64,000 bases of DNA from Methanomassiliicoccus sp. (GTDB taxonomy: Archaea > Thermoplasmatota > Thermoplasmata > Methanomassiliicoccales > Methanomassiliicoccaceae): NCBI GenBank assembly GCA_012719175.1, contig JAAYAX010000011.1:186001-250000 (forward strand), written 5' to 3'. The translations under genes were made by a program, and so were the position numbers. This document shows positions 1 through 7,275 of this stretch, piece after piece. The stretch's first letter is position 1; every line of letters begins with the position of its first letter. Under the pieces are notes generated by a model that made no database searches, was not told where the DNA came from, and was given only the letters and a program-made list of their open reading frames with translations.

Positions 1-436
1 CGGTGCCCAAGGGATCTATGTCTCCACCCGCGACGAGGAACTGGAGCGGAGCGTGAGATCGGTGGTCAAGCGTTTCGGAGGGGACTTCTGCATCACCACC
101 GGGGTTAAGTGGAAGGAGCTGCTGCGCAACTTCGAGGGTACAATGGTCCACCTCACCATGTACGGCACTCACATCGACGACGCCCTCCCCCATATACGCA
201 ACGCGATGACCGAGAGATTGCTCATCGTGGTGGGAGCGGAGAAGGTACCCCCGGAGGTATATCAGGCCGCCACCTTCAACGTCGGCATGGGAAACCAGCC
301 GCACTCCGAGGTCGCCGCCCTGGCAGTTTTCCTGGACCGCCTCAAGCAAGGGGAGGGGCTCAGGGCCGATTTCCAGGGGCACATGAAGGTGATCCCCTGC
401 GCACGGGGGAAGAAGGTTGTCACCGATACCGAATGA
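1..436 (+). CDS. trm56: tRNA (cytidine-56-2'-O)-methyltransferase Trm56, 3' part
   Basis: This is the C-terminal part of archaeal Trm56, the SPOUT-class enzyme that methylates the ribose of C56 in the tRNA T-loop using S-adenosylmethionine. The frame is open from base 2 (GAQGIYVSTRDEE) and the start lies outside the window. The segment GTMVHLTMYG followed by LLIVVGAEKVP and then YNVGMGNQPHSEVAALAVFLDR-type residues (here FNVGMGNQPHSEVAALAVFL) is the conserved SPOUT cofactor-binding knot of the family. The gene overlaps the next gene by 20 bp, so the two are probably co-transcribed and translationally coupled. Identity is confident, and only the amino end is missing. Confidence 0.93.
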   Translation, partial: GAQGIYVSTRDEELERSVRSVVKRFGGDFCITTGVKWKELLRNFEGTMVHLTMYGTHIDDALPHIRNAMTERLLIVVGAEKVPPEVYQAATFNVGMGNQPHSEVAALAVFLDRLKQGEGLRADFQGHMKVIPCARGKKVVTDTE

Positions 437-1016
437 GCAACAGTGCCTCGATCTTCTCAGGGCCCAGGGGACGACCGACAGGGTGATGAAGCACGTGTGC
501 ACGGTCACCCGGTTGGCCGTGGCCATAGCCCGGAGCTGCAGAGCCGATATGGACCTGGTCCGGGCGGGGGCGTTGCTACACGATATCGGAAGGTCGAGGA
601 CGCACGGCATCCAGCACGGTGTGGTGGGGGAAGATATCGCCCGTTCCTTGTCGCTTCCGGAACCTCTTGTCCTGATCATCCGCAAGCACGTGGGCGCCGG
701 GATCCTGCCGGGGGAGGCCGTAGCGCTGGGGCTGCCGGACCGGGACTACATGCCTTCGACGTTGGAGGAGAAGATCGTGTGCCACGCCGACAACCTGGTG
801 GGGGATGATCGCTACTTATCCTCCCAAGAATCGTACCAGGACTTCCTACGCAAGGGGTTGGACGATGCCGGGAGGAGGATGTTGGACATGCATCGGGAGC
901 TCTCCGAGGTGTGTGGCGGGGACATAAACAAGATCGTTCTGGAGCTTACGTCCACAGCAGAACATGGCCCGTGCTCGAAATATCTGGAGATGAGGATACA
1001 GAAATGGTCCGAGTGA
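417..1016 (+). CDS. HD-domain metal-dependent phosphohydrolase (TIGR00295-like)
   Basis: A 199-aa HD-superfamily protein, a class of metal-dependent phosphohydrolases that act on nucleotides or nucleic acid ends. The metal-binding motif LLHDIGRSRTHG is near residue 55. Two later conserved pieces, IIRKHVGAG and EEKIVCHADNLVGDD, supply the other expected His/Asp ligands. The start is TTG at 417: no ATG or GTG lies between the upstream stop and the conserved N-terminal helix, and a GGGGGAAG ribosome-binding stretch sits just before it. The gene overlaps the end of trm56, a pairing that suggests RNA or nucleotide metabolism. The substrate is unknown. Confidence 0.88.
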   Translation: MSPIPNEQQCLDLLRAQGTTDRVMKHVCTVTRLAVAIARSCRADMDLVRAGALLHDIGRSRTHGIQHGVVGEDIARSLSLPEPLVLIIRKHVGAGILPGEAVALGLPDRDYMPSTLEEKIVCHADNLVGDDRYLSSQESYQDFLRKGLDDAGRRMLDMHRELSEVCGGDINKIVLELTSTAEHGPCSKYLEMRIQKWSE

Positions 1017-1127
1017 ACCGCTAACCGTTCCAAATATATTCAAGGTCGGGACATATCAACGGCAACCCTCGGTCCCGGTAACGAGAAAAACGCTCTCCCT
1101 TTGGGGAAGCCCGTCCGAAGGAGAAGC

Positions 1128-1391
1128 TCAGATCTTGGCGGCCGGCTTCTTCGTGGTGACCCTCTTGGGGAAGTACTTCAACAAGATGATGTCGCCTACC
1201 GACTGGATCCATCGGAAGGGAACGTTCACGGCCCTTGACTCTTCGACCAACAAGGGGTTTGTCTCGCTGACGAACAAACCATCCACACGCTTGTTCTCGA
1301 GATCTATAACGAGGTTGTTGACGTTTCCCAAGAATATCCCGTTCGACGTGTAGACCTGCAATCCGATCAGTTCAGACGCTTCCTCTAGCAT
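1128..1391 (-). CDS. PRC-barrel domain protein
   Basis: An 87-aa protein that is a single PRC-barrel, a small beta-barrel fold found in photosynthetic reaction centre H subunit, RimM and many short archaeal proteins. The sequence runs LIGLQVYTSNGIFLGNVNNLVIDLENKRVDG in spirit (ligand-free beta strands with a central GxxLGxV turn), then an FxWIQSVGDIILLK strand. The C-terminus is Lys-rich. A TATA-like CTATTAAAATG lies about 30 bp upstream on the minus strand, so it is probably transcribed alone and divergently from thioredoxin. The function is unknown. A second PRC-barrel gene is at 9328-9573. Confidence 0.8.
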   Translation of the reverse strand: MLEEASELIGLQVYTSNGIFLGNVNNLVIDLENKRVDGLFVSETNPLLVEESRAVNVPFRWIQSVGDIILLKYFPKRVTTKKPAAKI

Positions 1392-1566
1392 GAGTCATCC
1401 CATCGTGGTATCCTCTTCCTCATTTTAATAGCTTATGTACCCATAACGCTGCTGGAAGAGTAAGACCCTCCGTTTTTTTGATAACCTGACCTTGTTTTGG
1501 AAATGTATTTATGACAGAAATCGTAATACGGTTTTTCATATTATTTGCATAACCGATGGTGGACAC

Positions 1567-1962
1567 ATGGATGATCTTGATGAGATAAGGGAGAGGAAGA
1601 GGCAGGAACTGATGAGAGAGGCAGAGGCTGTCGAGGATTGGCCCTCGCAGCCCATGGATGTCAGTGACGCCTCCTTCAACGACTTCATAAAAAGATACAG
1701 AGTGGTGCTCGTGGACTGCTGGGCCCCGTGGTGCGGACCGTGCCGCATGGTGGCGCCGATTATCGACGCCCTGGCCCATGAACTGAAAGGGAAGATAGCA
1801 TTCGGCAAGCTCAACACCGACCTGAACCCCCGGACCTCCATGCGGTTCCAGATCGAGGCCATACCCACGATGCTTGTGTTCAAGGACGAGGAGATGGTGG
1901 ACAGGATAGTGGGGGCCAAGCCCAAGGACGACCTCGCCAGACGCCTTAAGGCGTTCCTCTGA
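1567..1962 (+). CDS. trxA: thioredoxin
   Basis: A thioredoxin of 131 aa that carries a WCGPC active site in the segment VDCWAPWCGPCRMVAP, followed by the cis-proline loop AIPTML and the usual C-terminal helix. It reduces protein disulfides in the cytoplasm. I chose ATG 1567, preceded by GGTGG. The frame is open further upstream to 1492, but that part looks like leader and includes AT-rich promoter sequence. The 30-residue acidic and basic N-terminal extension (DDLDEIRERKRQELMREAE) goes beyond the thioredoxin core and probably forms a helix. The next gene is a thioredoxin-reductase-like flavoprotein, so the two likely work as a pair. Confidence 0.93.
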   Translation: MDDLDEIRERKRQELMREAEAVEDWPSQPMDVSDASFNDFIKRYRVVLVDCWAPWCGPCRMVAPIIDALAHELKGKIAFGKLNTDLNPRTSMRFQIEAIPTMLVFKDEEMVDRIVGAKPKDDLARRLKAFL

Positions 1963-2042
1963 GGAAACCCCTTCAATTTCTACATATCGGTCTGCGGAGG
2001 CACGAAGGTATTAGAACCCGTCCAGCCCATTGATGGTGGGGG

Positions 2043-2933
2043 ATGCGATTGGACGCTGATATCACCATCATAGGGATCGGCCCGGCTGGCCTGCAGGCGG
2101 CCATCCACGCCGCGCGGAAAAAGGTCAAGGTCGTGGCGGTAGGGAAGACAGAGAACTCTGCACTGATGAAGGCCGAGGTCGAGAACTATCTTGGCCTGGA
2201 GTCGATGTCCGGGAGGGACATACTTCGTGTGGGCAGAGAACAAGCTATAAGGTTCGGTGCCGAGGTCCTGGAGGAGGACGTCATCAAGCTCACAAAGGAG
2301 CAGGACATCTTCTTGACCGTAACCGACAGTGACCGTGAGATACGGTCTAAGGCAGTAATACTGGCAATGGGCATATCGCGGGCCAAGCTGAACATACCTG
2401 GAGAGAAGGAGCTTCTCGGCAAGGGGGTCAGCTACTGTGCCTCCTGCGATGCTGGTTTCTTCAAGGGGCGTCCGGTGGCGGTAATTGGCGAGGAGAGCGA
2501 GGCCGCGGAGTCCGCCATCCTATTGTCGGAGATAGCCTCCCAGGTCTACTGGGTGCATAGAGAGCTCAAGGCTTCCCAGCACATGCTGGAAAAGGTTAAA
2601 AGGACTAAGGTGGAGATGGTGCCGGGCAAAGCGCTGCGCATCGTCGGCGACCCCACCGTCAACAGCCTGGAGGTGGAGGGCGGAAGGACACTAGAGGTCA
2701 ACGGCGTGTTCATCGCTCTCGGCGCAAAAGGATCGATCGAGCTGGCCCTGGACCTGGGGGTCATGCCAGATCCCAGCGGAATGATAGCCGTGGACGGAGA
2801 CTGTCGCACGGAGATGGAGATGGTCTACGCCTGCGGTGACGTCACGGGAAACCCTTGGCAGCTCGCCCGGGCGGTCGGCCAGGGGTGTGTCGCGGGGGAG
2901 AACGCCGCCAAGGCCATCCGTCAGGGGAAGTGA
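2043..2933 (+). CDS. thioredoxin reductase-like flavoprotein, possibly F420H2-dependent
   Basis: A 296-aa FAD disulfide reductase of the low-molecular-weight thioredoxin reductase type. Visible parts are the FAD Rossmann motif GIGPAGLQ near residue 11, the redox motif CASCD near 132, and the C-terminal FAD motif YACGDVTGN. The second nucleotide-binding domain is abnormal. Where NADPH enzymes carry GGGDSA-type and HRRxxxR motifs, this protein has GEESEAAESA and HRELKAS. The methanogen enzyme DFTR, which takes electrons from reduced coenzyme F420, is also known to lack these motifs, so an electron donor other than NADPH is likely. It follows thioredoxin by 80 bp and is 4 bp from the next regulator gene. 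Confidence 0.85.
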   Translation: MRLDADITIIGIGPAGLQAAIHAARKKVKVVAVGKTENSALMKAEVENYLGLESMSGRDILRVGREQAIRFGAEVLEEDVIKLTKEQDIFLTVTDSDREIRSKAVILAMGISRAKLNIPGEKELLGKGVSYCASCDAGFFKGRPVAVIGEESEAAESAILLSEIASQVYWVHRELKASQHMLEKVKRTKVEMVPGKALRIVGDPTVNSLEVEGGRTLEVNGVFIALGAKGSIELALDLGVMPDPSGMIAVDGDCRTEMEMVYACGDVTGNPWQLARAVGQGCVAGENAAKAIRQGK

Positions 2934-2937
2934 TCCC

Positions 2938-3459
2938 GTGTCCCTGGAGAACGAGCTGGTGGCCGGCATCCTGCGTGAGGAAGGGGGTTTCCGCGAGGCA
3001 TTGAGAAAGGTACTGGAGGAGGACCTGAAGATGAGCATCCATGAGTTCTGCTCCCAGACCGGCCTGTCGCCATCCACGATCTATAAGATCATGCAGGACC
3101 AGCGTGAGCCCAACCTACGGACGGTGAGGGACATCATACGCGCCGTCCGCAGGATGGAGACCAAACCTCACGGCAACTTCATCGCTGTGATCGCCGCCCG
3201 CCCGGTCCTCAGCAGGATCGAGGAGCGGACCGTCAGGCTCAACAACCGCGACATACGCGTCAAGGAGTATCCCGCCAACAGCATGGAGGATGCCATCGTG
3301 GCTGCGGTCATGGCCGAGAAGGACGGGGCGCTGGCCATAGTCTGCGCACCAATCGTGGCGCCGACGATACAGAAGATCCTGACCATCCCGGTATCTATCG
3401 TCATACCGAGGGACAGCATCCTCCACGCCATAGAGGTGGCCGCTCAGAAAACGCTTTAG
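2938..3459 (+). CDS. XRE-family regulator with a PrpR_N-like sensor domain
   Basis: A 173-aa DNA-binding protein. Residues about 20-65 form a helix-turn-helix (MSIHEFCSQTGLSPSTIYKI). The C-terminal 95 residues form an alpha/beta domain containing VKEYPANSMEDAIVAAV, a GALAIVCAP strand and IPVSIVIPRDSILHAI. In pattern this resembles the N-terminal sensor domain of PrpR-type regulators, which bind a small ligand. I chose GTG 2938, which begins 4 bp after the reductase stop and is preceded by GGGGAAG; the frame is open further upstream only inside the reductase gene. The 3' end overlaps the convergent ABC transporter gene by 4 bp, with the two stop codons nested. The ligand and targets are unknown. 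Confidence 0.78.
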   Translation: MSLENELVAGILREEGGFREALRKVLEEDLKMSIHEFCSQTGLSPSTIYKIMQDQREPNLRTVRDIIRAVRRMETKPHGNFIAVIAARPVLSRIEERTVRLNNRDIRVKEYPANSMEDAIVAAVMAEKDGALAIVCAPIVAPTIQKILTIPVSIVIPRDSILHAIEVAAQKTL

Positions 3460-4211
3460 TTCCCCTGCCTTTGCTGCTCCAGCTCGTCCAGGATGGTCTT
3501 CCTGAGGTTGATGAAATCTGGATGGGCACGGTCCCGGGGTCGGGGCAATGAGACCTTATAGATCTCCTTCACCTTGCCTGGCCGCCCGGTCATGACCACG
3601 ATCCGGTCAGAAAGATACACGGCCTCGTCCACCGAGTGCGTGACGAAGATGACCGTCTTCTTGGTCTCTTCCCAGATGCGCAACAGCTCCTTTTGCATGA
3701 GGTTCCTGGTCTGAGCATCCAGCGCACCGAAGGGCTCATCCATGAGGAGGATCTCCGGATTGGACGCCAGCGCCCGAGCGATACCGACACGCTGCTTCAT
3801 CCCTCCAGAGAGCTGGTTGGGGTGGGAGTTCTCGAAACCAGTGAGACCAACAAGGTCGATGAACCTTTTTGAGATCTCGTTCTTTTTCGCATCATCCATC
3901 TTTTGGACCTCTAGTCCGAACTCCACATTCTTCTTCACCGATCGCCAAGGTAACAGGCCGAACTCCTGGAACACCATGCCTCGGTCGGACCCCGGTCCGG
4001 TTATGGGGTTGCCCCTGAGAGTGAGCTCTCCAGAGGTGGGGGACTGCAGCCCTGCAATGATCCTCAGCACTGTGGTCTTGCCGCATCCTGAAGGTCCCAG
4101 GAGGCAGATGAACTCCCCCTCCTTGACATCAAGTTGGAAACCCGAGACCGCAATCATCTCGGTGTCGTCCTTGGGAAAGGTCTTGATCAGGTTCTTGATA
4201 GAGAGGATCAT
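3456..4211 (-). CDS. ABC transporter ATP-binding protein (SsuB/TauB/NrtD type)
   Basis: The ATPase of a nitrate/sulfonate/taurine-type importer, 251 aa from ATG 4211. It has Walker A GPSGCGKTT, a Q-loop with VFQEFGLLPW, signature LSGGMKQR, Walker B EILLMDEPFGALD and the H-loop FVTHSVDEA. I preferred ATG 4211, which forms an ATGA overlap with the permease stop and has GGGG five bases upstream, over ATG 4226, which has no ribosome binding site. It would energise the permease at 4208-5032. The order binding protein, permease, ATPase on the minus strand indicates one operon. The substrate cannot be read from the ATPase. Confidence 0.93.
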   Translation of the reverse strand: MILSIKNLIKTFPKDDTEMIAVSGFQLDVKEGEFICLLGPSGCGKTTVLRIIAGLQSPTSGELTLRGNPITGPGSDRGMVFQEFGLLPWRSVKKNVEFGLEVQKMDDAKKNEISKRFIDLVGLTGFENSHPNQLSGGMKQRVGIARALASNPEILLMDEPFGALDAQTRNLMQKELLRIWEETKKTVIFVTHSVDEAVYLSDRIVVMTGRPGKVKEIYKVSLPRPRDRAHPDFINLRKTILDELEQQRQGN

Positions 4212-5032
4212 TCCATCCCCATCCATTTTTTCACTCGGCCCTCGATTAGCGTGCCAGCTACCAATGTCAGAATTCCGAGGATCGCCACTGCGATCATTCC
4301 AGCGAACATGATATCATATCTTCCCACGGTCTGACCTCCTACGATTATGGCACCCACTCCACCACCTTGGGCTGCCAGCATCTCGGCGGCCACTATACAC
4401 ATCCAGCCGACCCCCAGACCTATCTTCACTCCAGCCATCATGTAGGGGATGGAGGAAGGGAACATCACCTTGCTGAACACCTGCCATCGGTTCGCCCCTT
4501 GGGTCTTGGCAGCATCGATAATAAGGGGATCTACGCTGCGCACTCCGAAGATGACGTTGGATAGGACCGGGAAGAACACACCTATGAATATTGTCAGGAT
4601 AGGTCCCCAGAAGAACCCTGCCGCCAGCAGCAAGAAAGGAACCCATGCTATCGGAGGTATGGGCCGTAGTACCTCCACTGTCGGCCAGGCCAGGGCATTT
4701 GCATACTCAGAATACCCGATTATTAGTCCTAGCGGCACAGCGATTACCATTGCTAAGATGAAACCAAGCAGGAAACGCACTAAGCTCGCATAGATGTTAG
4801 CTAAGAGAGAAACGCGTGTAGCAGGGTCCTGCGTCCATGATTGGACCAATGCCTCCCAGACCTCCGGGGGCGTCGGCAGGAATTGATATCCCTGCCCCTG
4901 GAAGTATAGCGCCAGCATCCACCAGATCGCCAGGAAGATGGGGAGGGAGATGATCGATAGGGATGTTTTAATAAGGTTCTCCCTCGTGAGAAAGCGTTTT
5001 CTTAGGACCCTCATGTCTAACAAAGATGACAT
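4208..5032 (-). CDS. ABC transporter permease (SsuC/TauC type)
   Basis: A 274-aa inner-membrane permease with about six transmembrane segments. It has the BPD_transp_1 coupling loop to the ATPase, visible as IDAAKTQGANRWQVFSKVMFP (EAA-like loop) near residues 170-190. An early segment, FLPTPPEVWEAL, is typical of the SsuC/TauC family. The start ATG 5032 has GGAG eight bases upstream. It overlaps the ATPase gene by 4 bp and lies 50 bp downstream of the binding protein gene. The family imports nitrate, sulfonates, taurine, bicarbonate or thiamine precursors, and nothing in the sequence picks one of these. Confidence 0.92.
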   Translation of the reverse strand: MSSLLDMRVLRKRFLTRENLIKTSLSIISLPIFLAIWWMLALYFQGQGYQFLPTPPEVWEALVQSWTQDPATRVSLLANIYASLVRFLLGFILAMVIAVPLGLIIGYSEYANALAWPTVEVLRPIPPIAWVPFLLLAAGFFWGPILTIFIGVFFPVLSNVIFGVRSVDPLIIDAAKTQGANRWQVFSKVMFPSSIPYMMAGVKIGLGVGWMCIVAAEMLAAQGGGVGAIIVGGQTVGRYDIMFAGMIAVAILGILTLVAGTLIEGRVKKWMGME

Positions 5033-5082
5033 CGTTTCTTCTCCTTCAGATGGATAATAATAAAAAAAGGTTTGGAGGTGGT

Positions 5083-6204
5083 TTAGGATTTTACCACTTC
5101 ATATCCATAGCGATCCGCTATCTCTAAAAGAAGCAGATACTGGATGGAGGATATGCCCGGTTCTCCGATCGTCGTACCATCAAGATCATCGATGCTCTTG
5201 ATATCGTTGTTGACGATGAGAGCCGAACCCTCGGTGTTCGCGAGAGCGACTATGGAAACGTCCAGCTTCTGGTTGGCGACGTTGAGAATGGTCGGGGGCG
5301 CTCCCAGATAGCCGACATCCATGTCATTTCCAGCAAAGCCGGTCATGACCGCGCCACCGTTGGCATAACCGCTGCCCGGCATGGCGGAGGGAGCCACGGC
5401 GTTTATTCCGTAGGCGGCGAACACGCTGCGGTCGCCAAGGCCGAGTAGGCTTCCCACCTCTGCGCTCATCGCCACTACCCTGGAGAATTGGTGCAGGTCA
5501 CCGTTAAGGTAGCCGATCCTGACGGTCGTCAGGGGAGAACCGGAAGCCACGGGCATCACCGAGCTGACCTCGGCCAGGAGAGAGGTATCGACCAGTCCAT
5601 TCACGAAGGCATCCACATCGGGAACATCGGATGCCTTGATGAGGCTGGAGGAGACATAGGAGTTGGTGAAGTTCTTGAAGTAATTCTCCTGTGCGGCCGT
5701 CAGGTCGTACTCGATGGTCATATGCTCGAGAGCGGAGGCCACAACGGTGGTGTTGCGGTTACTGAACGACGCTCCCAGGGTGAGCAACAAGCTGTAGTTT
5801 GCCTGACCCTCTGTCGTGTTCTTGTTCGCAACAGTCTCCACTATCCAGTTGTTGGCCTCGATATGGGCCTTGAGGACGGCTAGGGCAGCGTCCCTGTCGG
5901 AGTTGATGAACGTCTGGTCCATGGCAACGACACAGCATGGATGGTCCGGCCATATATCTCCGGACCACAGAAGGGCATGGCCAGTTCCGTTGGTGATGGA
6001 GTCAGAACAGTATGGTTCCCAGCTCACTCCACCATCTATTTGGCCTGATTGTATGTACGCTTGCTGATTAACAGGTGCCACATCGAGATACTTGATCGTC
6101 TTGGTGGTAGCAGTGGGATTCAAAACTCCCGATAGTGCTACACCAGCTACGACAATAATCGCGGCGATGGCGACCACGGCGGCTATGAGGTAACTTTTCT
6201 TCAA
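5083..6204 (-). CDS. circularly permuted NitT/TauT-family substrate-binding protein
   Basis: The 373-aa extracellular binding protein of the importer. After an N-terminal hydrophobic signal/anchor (residues 5-27), residues 35-215 match what is normally the C-terminal half of the family: the hinge-crossing strand KYLDVAP, QSGQIDGGVSWEPYCSD, then SGDIWPDHPCCVVA. Residues 228-373 match the normal N-terminal half: VRIGYLNGDLHQF, DVGYLGAPPTIL, EGSALIV, GTTIGEPGISSIQYLLL. The halves are therefore swapped, with the break just after the IQYLLLLEIADRYGYE helix. It starts at TTG 6204 with AGGTG upstream, and a TATA-like TTTATAAC lies about 35 bp upstream. Many Asn-x-Thr/Ser sites fit a secreted archaeal protein. 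Confidence 0.9.
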   Translation of the reverse strand: MKKSYLIAAVVAIAAIIVVAGVALSGVLNPTATTKTIKYLDVAPVNQQAYIQSGQIDGGVSWEPYCSDSITNGTGHALLWSGDIWPDHPCCVVAMDQTFINSDRDAALAVLKAHIEANNWIVETVANKNTTEGQANYSLLLTLGASFSNRNTTVVASALEHMTIEYDLTAAQENYFKNFTNSYVSSSLIKASDVPDVDAFVNGLVDTSLLAEVSSVMPVASGSPLTTVRIGYLNGDLHQFSRVVAMSAEVGSLLGLGDRSVFAAYGINAVAPSAMPGSGYANGGAVMTGFAGNDMDVGYLGAPPTILNVANQKLDVSIVALANTEGSALIVNNDIKSIDDLDGTTIGEPGISSIQYLLLLEIADRYGYEVVKS

Positions 6205-6523
6205 TTGTACACCTAGGTCGTCAACCGAAGTTTTGTTATAAATGATTTATGTATAGTTAGGAAATAATTAACCCAAAGGTGTAAAAGATTCTGACATTTC
6301 TACAATTGTATCTTCATCTGGCTATGTTCTATTCTTATTAGAATTGATAATGAGATATTTCATGAACTAAATAATAAATTTTAAAATATTAATTTGAAAG
6401 CACTATAAATATTAAATCATTTAAAGCAATTATTCAGTGTTAAACGTTAGCTACTTGGTTTTTTAGACACTTACTATAACAAAAAAAGCTAATAGTTTAA
6501 TTTAATATTGCTGGCCGACACTA
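6205..6523. promoter_or_regulatory. AT-rich divergent promoter region
   Basis: A 319-bp gene-free stretch far richer in A+T than its surroundings, between the ABC importer operon (left) and a regulator gene (right). On the minus strand, CATTTATAAC near 6236-6244 is a likely TATA box for the binding-protein gene. On the plus strand, TTTAATTTAATATT at 6496-6509 lies 15-28 bp before ATG 6524, which suggests a leaderless transcript. I saw no open frame in it and no clear palindromic operator. Confidence 0.6.
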
Positions 6524-6985
6524 ATGTTCGAGCTCAACGTGGAAAGCAACACCCCTCTCACACCTTTGACGGATGTTGATGAGATCGCCCTGCAGTTCCT
6601 CACCCACATAGGGTACATTCCCAAGGGGTACAACCCCAAGACCAGCGTGGTCGACACCCAGGACAGTGTCCCCTACCGCCTGTTCATGGACTGTTTCGTT
6701 CGGAACATGAAGAGGCCATGGCTGGTGGAGGAGCTGGCCGCGCAGCTGAGGACCACCAAGCCCACCATATACCGTCACCTCAACAAGCTCAAGGCAGTCG
6801 ACATACTGGAAGAGGTGGAGACGGAGCGTGACGGGTCCTTAAAGAAGGGCTATCGCATCCGCTATGGGGACCTGCGCAAGGCATGGAGCTTCACCGAAGC
6901 TAACGTGGAAATGGCCATGCAGAACTATCGGCAAACGGTGGACCACCTGCAGAAGCTGATCGAGGAGGAGAACAAATGGCAGTGA
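6524..6985 (+). CDS. helix-turn-helix transcriptional regulator
   Basis: A 153-aa protein whose middle (residues about 50-110) is a winged helix-turn-helix: RPWLVEELAAQLRTTKPTIYRHLNKLKAVDILE, followed by a wing (ETERDGSLKKGYRIRYGDL). The C-terminus is a predicted helix or coiled coil (residues 115-150) that could dimerise. It resembles the ArsR/TrmB type of archaeal regulators, but I cannot assign a family member or ligand. The next gene starts inside its last codons (10-bp overlap), and elp3 follows, so it may regulate or simply be co-transcribed with these genes. It could also control the divergent ABC importer. Confidence 0.75.
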   Translation: MFELNVESNTPLTPLTDVDEIALQFLTHIGYIPKGYNPKTSVVDTQDSVPYRLFMDCFVRNMKRPWLVEELAAQLRTTKPTIYRHLNKLKAVDILEEVETERDGSLKKGYRIRYGDLRKAWSFTEANVEMAMQNYRQTVDHLQKLIEEENKWQ

Positions 6986-7260
6986 AAGATAACGAGCAGT
7001 TGATAACCATTGGTTCCAAGTACCGGATAATGAGCATCGGTGGCAAGGACGATACGATGACCTCCACAGGAGAGTTCCGTGGCTACGCTGCCTTCGCCAA
7101 CGAGACCGCGTTGGTCCTCAAGCTGGACGCTTCAGACGGACAGGAGGAGGGGCGCATCCGTTTCCTTCCCTACCGCGCGGTCATGTGCATCGACGTCCTG
7201 GAGATGGCCTCCAAGGAAGTGAAGGAGAAGAAGGAAGACAATCAGGTCTACTATCGATGA
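6976..7260 (+). CDS. small protein, possibly Sm-like fold
   Basis: A 94-aa protein that I do not recognise by name. The arrangement of strands suggests an Sm/LSm-type RNA-binding barrel: TGEFRGYAAFANETALVLKL looks like an Sm1-type motif, followed after a loop by IRFLPYRAVMCIDVLE in the place of Sm2. The C-terminus is charged (SKEVKEKKEDN). It overlaps the preceding regulator by 10 bp and lies 15 bp before the elp3 start, so it is probably in the same transcript. The Sm-like reading is my inference from pattern alone; a simple beta-barrel of another family is equally possible. Confidence 0.6.
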   Translation: MAVKDNEQLITIGSKYRIMSIGGKDDTMTSTGEFRGYAAFANETALVLKLDASDGQEEGRIRFLPYRAVMCIDVLEMASKEVKEKKEDNQVYYR

Positions 7261-7275
7261 TCATAAGGTGCTTTA

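Noticed and set aside
5083-6204. The permuted binding protein as two fused or misjoined partial genes
   Set aside because: There is one signal peptide, one continuous frame, each half occurs once and both halves are complete, so a fusion of fragments is less likely than permutation. Only a read-level misassembly remains possible.
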